A stretch of 9,195 bases of DNA, from NCBI GenBank assembly GCA_016793585.1, contig JAEUJR010000349.1:1-9195 (forward strand). The letters run 5' to 3'. The translations under genes were made by a program, and so were the position numbers. The notes beneath the pieces are model-generated. The model saw nothing but the letters and a program-made list of their open reading frames with translations. It did not search any database and was not told the DNA's origin. Shown here piece after piece: positions 6,783 to 9,195 of this stretch (position 1 is the stretch's first letter; each line of letters opens with the position of its first letter). This stretch comes from Archangium sp. GTDB taxonomy: Bacteria > Myxococcota > Myxococcia > Myxococcales > Myxococcaceae.

Positions 6783-8362
6783 TGGCGCGCGCGTGGGTGC
6801 AGGGCCCCGAAGCCACGGCGGCCGACGTGCGGCTGTTGCGCTGGCTCTCGGAGCACGAAGGCGACGCCCGCCCGTGGCTCACCTTCCACCAGGGCGCGAC
6901 GCCCGACGTGCTGCTGTTCTCCGACGCGGCGCCGCTCGCGCGCCGCTGGGCGAAGGCGCTGTCGGAAGCAGGCGTGACGCGCGGTGACCGCGTGGCCATC
7001 TTCTTCCCCAACGGCCGCGACTTCGTCGGCTCGTTCTTCGGGACGCAGTGGCTCGGCGCGACGGCGGTTCCCGTTCCCTGGCCCGCGACTTCGCTTGCGG
7101 CAGACCTGCCCGCGAGCGCGAAGCTGTTGCTCGAGACGTGTCGCGCGAAGGTGGTGTGCGCTCCGGGGCGTGCAGAGGGCCTCGGGTGGCAGGTGCTCTC
7201 GGCGCCCTCGGAGGTCGAGCTCGAGGCGCTGCCGGTCGAAGGAGACGCCGCGTTCATTCAGTTCTCGTCGGGCAGCACCGGTCGCCCGCGTGGCGCCGTC
7301 ATCGGCCCGCGTGCCGCCGCGCTCTCGGCGCAGCTGATGGCCGAAGGGCTGCACCTCACCGCGAAAGACGTGGGCGTCTCGTGGCTGCCGTTCTTTCACG
7401 ACATGGGCCTCGTCGGCGTGGTGCTCACCTCGCTCGTCGCGGGCTTTCCCGTGCACGTGCTGCAACCCGGAGAGTTCCTGCTGCGGCCCTCACGCTGGCT
7501 CGAGCTGTGTTCGCGCGTGGGCGCGACGATGACGGTGGCGCCGAACTTCGCGTACGAGCTGGTGCTGCGCCGCGTGCGTCAGCCCAGAGACCTCGACCTC
7601 TCACCGCTGCGGTCGATGCTGAACGGCTCCGAGCCGGTGCATCGCGCCACCATCGAGCGCTTCGAGGCGGCGTTCGCGCCCGTTGGGCTTCGCAAGGGCG
7701 TCGTGCTCCCCGTGTACGGGCTGGCCGAGAACGTGCTGGGCGTCGCGTTTCAACCGCAGGGCGCGCCTGATGCCGACCTCGCGCTCGAGGGCCGTGTGGT
7801 GCCGAGCTGTGGTGGCCCGCTGCGCAGCCTCGAGGTCGCCATTCGCAACGAGGCGGGAGCCGTCGTCGACGAGGGCCAGGAAGGCGAAGTCACCGTGCGG
7901 GGGCCGACGTTGATGTCGGGCTACTTCGATGACCCCGAGTCGACCGCGCGCGCGCTGCGTGACGGCTGGCTGTTCACCGGAGACCGCGGCGTGCTGCTGA
8001 ACGGCCGCCTGCACCTGACCGGGCGCGAGAAGGAGCTCATCATCAAGATGGGCCGCAAGTTCCACCCGGCTGACATCGAGCGCATCGTCACCGACGTGGC
8101 CGACCCACCGCCGAACGGCGTGGTCGCGTTCTCGGTGGATGATCAATCGACGAATCAGGAAGCGCTCGTCGTCGTCGTCGAGCAGCGCCGTGCGTCGGAG
8201 ACGGGGCTCGCCGAGAGAATTCGCGGCCGGGTGAGTGCGGAGCTCGGCGTGATGGTCGACCGCATCGAGCTCGTCGGCGCCGGCGCGTTGCCTCGCACCA
8301 CGAGCGGAAAGCTGCGGCGCAAGGAATGTACGGCGCGCTTCGCGAAGGCGGCGAATCCGTGA
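6782..8362 (+). CDS. Acyl-AMP ligase of the ANL superfamily, fatty-acyl-AMP-ligase (FAAL)-like
   Basis: This 526-residue cytoplasmic enzyme should activate a carboxylic acid, probably fatty, with ATP to an acyl-adenylate for transfer to an acyl carrier protein or CoA. ANL core motifs are in order: FSSGSTGRPRG (161-171, phosphate-binding loop, Arg instead of the usual Lys at 170), SWLPFFHDMGLVG (200-212), YGLAE (312-316), FTGD (398-401), the hinge region GREKELII (414-421) and the C-terminal catalytic K510 in PRTTSGK. The pattern SWLPxxHDMGL and the GRxxxPxDIE segment (424-433) are typical of the FAAL branch rather than of general acyl-CoA synthetases. At 526 residues it is shorter than many FAALs (about 580), and I cannot tell by eye whether the FAAL-specific insertion is present. 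It is coupled to the NnrS-like gene upstream and precedes an extended SDR. No acyl carrier protein is encoded in the window. Superfamily certain, subfamily likely. Confidence 0.92.
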   Translation: MARAWVQGPEATAADVRLLRWLSEHEGDARPWLTFHQGATPDVLLFSDAAPLARRWAKALSEAGVTRGDRVAIFFPNGRDFVGSFFGTQWLGATAVPVPWPATSLAADLPASAKLLLETCRAKVVCAPGRAEGLGWQVLSAPSEVELEALPVEGDAAFIQFSSGSTGRPRGAVIGPRAAALSAQLMAEGLHLTAKDVGVSWLPFFHDMGLVGVVLTSLVAGFPVHVLQPGEFLLRPSRWLELCSRVGATMTVAPNFAYELVLRRVRQPRDLDLSPLRSMLNGSEPVHRATIERFEAAFAPVGLRKGVVLPVYGLAENVLGVAFQPQGAPDADLALEGRVVPSCGGPLRSLEVAIRNEAGAVVDEGQEGEVTVRGPTLMSGYFDDPESTARALRDGWLFTGDRGVLLNGRLHLTGREKELIIKMGRKFHPADIERIVTDVADPPPNGVVAFSVDDQSTNQEALVVVVEQRRASETGLAERIRGRVSAELGVMVDRIELVGAGALPRTTSGKLRRKECTARFAKAANP

Positions 8363-8600
8363 GAGATGCCACGGGGCTCAGCAGCGATTCGCGTCGCGAA
8401 CGCAACATGCATCGGGCGGGAGCACCCGCTGAGACGAGCGCTGCCTCGCAGCGCGGCTCGCGTCGCGAACCACCTGGCCGGATCAATCCAAGAGACGAGC
8501 GCTGCCTCGGAGCGCGGCTCGCGTCGCGAACACAACGTGCACCTGGCCGCATCACCCGCAGAGACGAGCGCTGCCTCGGCGTGCGGCTCGCGTCGCGAGG
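8361..8600. repeat. Tandem array of four palindrome-bearing repeats (69/61/69 bp period)
   Basis: The gap between the ligase and the next gene is mostly repeated DNA. The 11-bp palindrome TCGCGTCGCGA occurs four times, at 8389-8399, 8458-8468, 8519-8529 and 8588-8598. The last three follow a conserved 39-bp core starting GAGACGAGCGCTGCCTCG at 8431, 8492 and 8561; the first copy (from 8361) has a diverged left half. In the copy at 8431 the core folds as a hairpin, CGCTGC-CTC-GCAGCG (8439-8453), extended by CGAG/CTCG (8435-8438, 8457-8460) across a CGG bulge. The spacers after the first and third copies (8401-8430, 8531-8560) are 30 bp and match at about 22 positions; the second spacer (8470-8491) looks like the third with 8 bp missing. 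The array starts at the ligase stop codon. Its nature (REP-like element, mRNA structure or regulator site) is unknown. Confidence 0.85.
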
Positions 8601-8633
8601 CCCGCGCCACGGCGCGCGCGGAGAGGCGACTCG
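8601..8633 (+). promoter_or_regulatory. Leader and ribosome binding site of the extended SDR gene
   Basis: GGAGAGG at 8620-8626 lies seven bases before the ATG at 8634 and supports that start. The rest of this short stretch between the repeat array and the gene shows no terminator or clear promoter. Confidence 0.75.
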
Positions 8634-9195
8634 ATGAGTGACGCCGTGGCGGCTCCCGTCAGCAGTCGTCCGCCCGCGCTCGTGCTCGGCGCCGCGGGCT
8701 TCCTCGGCCTCAACCTCGTCGACGCCCTCGTGGCCGATGGCCAGCAACCGCGCTGTGGCCGCCGCGCACGCACGAACGTGCTGGCGCTTCGACAACGCAA
8801 GGTGCCGCTGGTGCAGGCCGACTTCGACGCGCCCGAGACGCTGCGCGAGGCGATGAAGGGCATCGACGTCGTCTACCACCTCGGTGGGCACTACCCGCGG
8901 CTCTCGCTCGACCTCGAGAAGGAGCGCTCCATTGGCCTCACCCGGCTCGAGCGCGTGCTCGACGCCGCAGCAGACTCGGGCGTGCGCCGGCTCGTCTACG
9001 TCTCATCGACCGCGACCGTCGCGCCGCGCACCGATGGCCGTGGCTCGACCGAGGCCGACCTCTTCGACGTGCCGCCGACGTGGGGCGCGTACCACGACCT
9101 CAAGTGGCACCTCGAAGCGCGCGCGCTGGCCGAGACGCGGCTCGAGGTCGTCGTCGCCTGCCCCGGTGCGTGCCTCGGCCCGTGGGACTTGCGGG
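8634..9195 (+). CDS. Extended SDR, NAD(P)-dependent epimerase/dihydroflavonol-reductase/3-beta-HSD type (3' end outside the window)
   Basis: The first 187 residues of an extended short-chain dehydrogenase are present; the family usually runs to about 330 residues. The cofactor motif is GAAGFLG (19-25), GxxGxxG as in extended SDRs. VVYHLGG (79-85) is the strand-4 motif, LVYVSSTATV (120-129) carries the catalytic serine (S125), and Y153-x3-K157 (GAYHDLKWHLE) is the active-site pair. CPGACLGPWD (176-185) resembles the substrate-side loop of dihydroflavonol reductase and 3-beta-hydroxysteroid dehydrogenase proteins. It would oxidise or reduce a hydroxyl or keto group, or epimerise a sugar nucleotide; the loop favours the first, but the substrate is unknown. 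The start has a good Shine-Dalgarno seven bases upstream, about 15 residues before the Rossmann fold. It follows the acyl-AMP ligase on the same strand across the 271-bp repeat-bearing gap, so joint action on an acyl product is plausible but not shown. Confidence 0.92.
   Translation, partial: MSDAVAAPVSSRPPALVLGAAGFLGLNLVDALVADGQQPRCGRRARTNVLALRQRKVPLVQADFDAPETLREAMKGIDVVYHLGGHYPRLSLDLEKERSIGLTRLERVLDAAADSGVRRLVYVSSTATVAPRTDGRGSTEADLFDVPPTWGAYHDLKWHLEARALAETRLEVVVACPGACLGPWDLR

Noticed and set aside
6152..7465. Long minus-strand open frame opposite the NnrS-like and ligase genes
   Set aside because: It is a shadow of two genes with recognisable products, crosses their junction and shows no domain.
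8361..8600. CRISPR array
   Set aside because: There are only four units of unequal quality, the spacers are related to each other rather than unique, and no cas gene is nearby.
8366..8641. Small plus-strand open frame through the repeat array
   Set aside because: The repeat spacing of 61 bp breaks the frame between copies, there is no Shine-Dalgarno, and the product is repetitive Arg/Ala sequence.
6782..9195. OleC/OleD-type olefin hydrocarbon genes
   Set aside because: The order ligase then extended SDR is similar, but the ligase carries FAAL-type SWLPxxHDMGL motifs rather than OleC features, and no OleA or OleB is present in the window.

Overview
The window is strongly GC-rich, with G or C in most third codon positions and dense coding. 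The mix of genes suggests a large-genome soil or aquatic bacterium, most likely a member of the Myxococcota or a similar 'deltaproteobacterial' lineage: a membrane-anchored STAND-like NTPase with a large exported domain, an AraC regulator with a GyrI-like domain, a fatty-acyl-AMP-ligase-like enzyme and several SDR enzymes. This placement is inference from gene style only. No rRNA, tRNA, insertion sequence or CRISPR array is visible.

Left half (minus strand, read from 5187 down to 1). A 1171-residue protein (5187-1672) has a signal sequence, a long cysteine-rich exported region, one transmembrane helix, an unassigned alpha/beta-looking domain, a P-loop NTPase of STAND/Cdc6-like type and a C-terminal winged-helix-like tail. 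Its stop codon overlaps the probable TTG start of an AraC-family regulator (1675-770), so the two are probably made from one mRNA. After a 92-bp gap comes a classical SDR oxidoreductase (677-1, cut by the window edge) with a strong ribosome binding site of its own.

A 296-bp divergent intergenic region (5188-5483) separates the two halves and must hold promoters for both directions. Short inverted repeats are visible there, but no convincing -35/-10 pair.

Right half (plus strand). A 432-residue, roughly 12-helix NnrS-like membrane protein (5484-6782) overlaps by one base (TGATG) a 526-residue acyl-AMP ligase (6782-8362). A 271-bp gap follows, almost filled by a tandem array of four copies of a palindrome-bearing repeat with a period of 69/61/69 bp. 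Then comes an extended-SDR/epimerase-type dehydrogenase (8634 to the window end). The ligase and reductase suggest a small lipid- or acyl-modification pathway whose remaining parts (acyl carrier, condensing enzyme or similar) would lie beyond the window.

The two items most worth following are the transmembrane STAND-like NTPase coupled to an AraC regulator, which may be an envelope-to-gene-expression signalling pair, and the intergenic palindromic repeat array inside the lipid operon.
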